A stretch of DNA of 5,354 nucleotides from the NCBI GenBank assembly GCA_903827085.1, contig CAIKHC010000416.1:1-5354 (forward strand). The letters are read 5' to 3'. Source of the stretch: an uncultured Candidatus Nemicrothrix sp. (GTDB lineage: Bacteria; Actinomycetota; Acidimicrobiia; Acidimicrobiales; Acidimicrobilacustridaceae). The position numbers and the translations under genes are program-made. Position 1 is the stretch's first letter; each line of letters opens with the position of its first letter. Below are positions 4,964-5,354 of this stretch, in pieces. The notes under the pieces were generated by a model, which had not been told where the DNA came from, searched no databases, and saw only the letters and a program-made list of their open reading frames with translations.

Positions 4964-5354
4964 ATGCTCGGACCGGACGATCACTACATCATCATCTCGG
5001 CTGACACCCACGCGGGTGGAAGTCACGTTCAGTACCGCGAGTTTCTTGACCCCAAGTACCGCGATGACTTCGACGCATGGCGCGAGAAGTACAAGAACCC
5101 GTTCAAGGATCTGAAGGACACCGATCTTCGTATCCGTAACTGGGACGACGATCGTCGTGATGGCGACATGTTCGCCGACGGCGTTATTGCCGAGGTCATC
5201 TACCCAAACACAGTGCCGCCGTTCTTCCCGAACTTCGTGCTCTTTGCTCAGCCGCCAACTCCTGACGAGTACGAACACCGTCACGCAGGCGTACAAGCCC
5301 ACAATCGCTGGTTGGCCGACTACGTCAGCCGCGCTCCAGAGCGTCGTGCCGGCA
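4964..5354 (+). CDS. Amidohydrolase family 2 (TIM-barrel metal-dependent hydrolase), 3' partial
   Basis: The first 130 codons of a protein resembling the Amidohydro_2 (PF04909) group, TIM-barrel hydrolases or decarboxylases related to ACMSD. The gene runs off the window end; full members have roughly 380-430 residues. The N terminus IISADTHAG (10-18) is the first-strand metal motif, here Asp14-x-His16-x-Gly rather than the DxHxH of ACMSD. A long insertion with FLDPKYRDDFDAW (27-39) and IRNWDDDRRDGDMFADGVIAEVIYPNTVPPFFP in two pieces (57-66 and 67-89) follows, a pattern I recall from uncharacterised actinobacterial amidohydrolases. AHNRWLADY (117-125) is the usual helix before the third strand. 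Start supported by AGGAG. It lies 137 bases after the dehydrogenase and probably has its own promoter. Substrate unknown; metal residues of the C-terminal barrel are not visible. Confidence 0.88.
   Translation, partial: MLGPDDHYIIISADTHAGGSHVQYREFLDPKYRDDFDAWREKYKNPFKDLKDTDLRIRNWDDDRRDGDMFADGVIAEVIYPNTVPPFFPNFVLFAQPPTPDEYEHRHAGVQAHNRWLADYVSRAPERRAG

Noticed and set aside
4926..5114. Possible upstream reading frame starting at the ATG at 4926 and overlapping the amidohydrolase out of frame.
   Set aside because: No ribosome binding site is visible before it and the product resembles no protein; AGGAG serves the ATG at 4964.
4886..5302. 138-codon minus-strand open frame opposite the amidohydrolase start.
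   Set aside because: The plus-strand frame has a strong ribosome binding site and clear amidohydrolase motifs; the valine-rich minus-strand product looks like a shadow.
1..5354. CRISPR arrays, tRNA or rRNA genes, transposases, phage or toxin-antitoxin genes.
   Set aside because: Read through on both strands; no regularly spaced repeats, no tRNA-like cloverleaf and no such protein motifs were seen.

Overview
The window looks like chromosomal DNA from a high-GC Gram-positive bacterium. By eye the GC content is in the mid-to-upper 50s per cent (not counted). Several genes resemble families I know mainly from Actinobacteria, especially Acidimicrobiia and mycobacteria: a crotonobetaine/carnitine-CoA-ligase-like acyl-CoA synthetase, a DUF7064/DUF7065-like protein, an 'HCSLC' small protein and an amidohydrolase that opens with a DTHAG motif. 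GTG starts and short, purine-rich ribosome binding sites fit this. An Ilumatobacter-like aquatic actinobacterium would suit the moderate GC, but that is inference.

Layout. Positions 1-2598 carry a tightly packed plus-strand operon of three genes: the 3' two thirds of an acyl-CoA ligase (1-1080), a 373-residue DUF7064/7065-like protein (1090-2211) and a 128-residue Cys/His-rich protein (2212-2598) whose GTG start directly follows the previous stop codon. A near-perfect inverted repeat (2594-2615) contains the stop codons of this operon and of the convergent minus-strand operon, and is probably a two-way terminator. The minus-strand operon holds an endonuclease/exonuclease/phosphatase (EEP) family protein (3893-3060) followed, with a 4-bp ATGA overlap, by a four-helix membrane protein (3063-2611). 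A 75-bp divergent gap leads to a plus-strand short-chain dehydrogenase (3969-4826). After a 137-bp gap with a TATGAT element and short inverted repeats comes an amidohydrolase (4964 onward, cut by the window end).

How the genes may work together. The ligase, the dehydrogenase and the metal-dependent hydrolase are the kinds of enzyme found in actinobacterial catabolic regions for carboxylic acids, terpenoids, steroids or aromatics. The ligase would activate a carboxylic acid as its CoA ester, and the CrtC/AttH-like second gene is a candidate to act on a hydrophobic intermediate. No substrate can be read from the sequence. The EEP and membrane protein pair is on the opposite strand and looks functionally separate. 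I see no tRNA, rRNA, CRISPR array, insertion sequence, phage gene or obvious defence system. The least understood items are the DUF7064/7065-like protein and the small Cys/His protein coupled to it.
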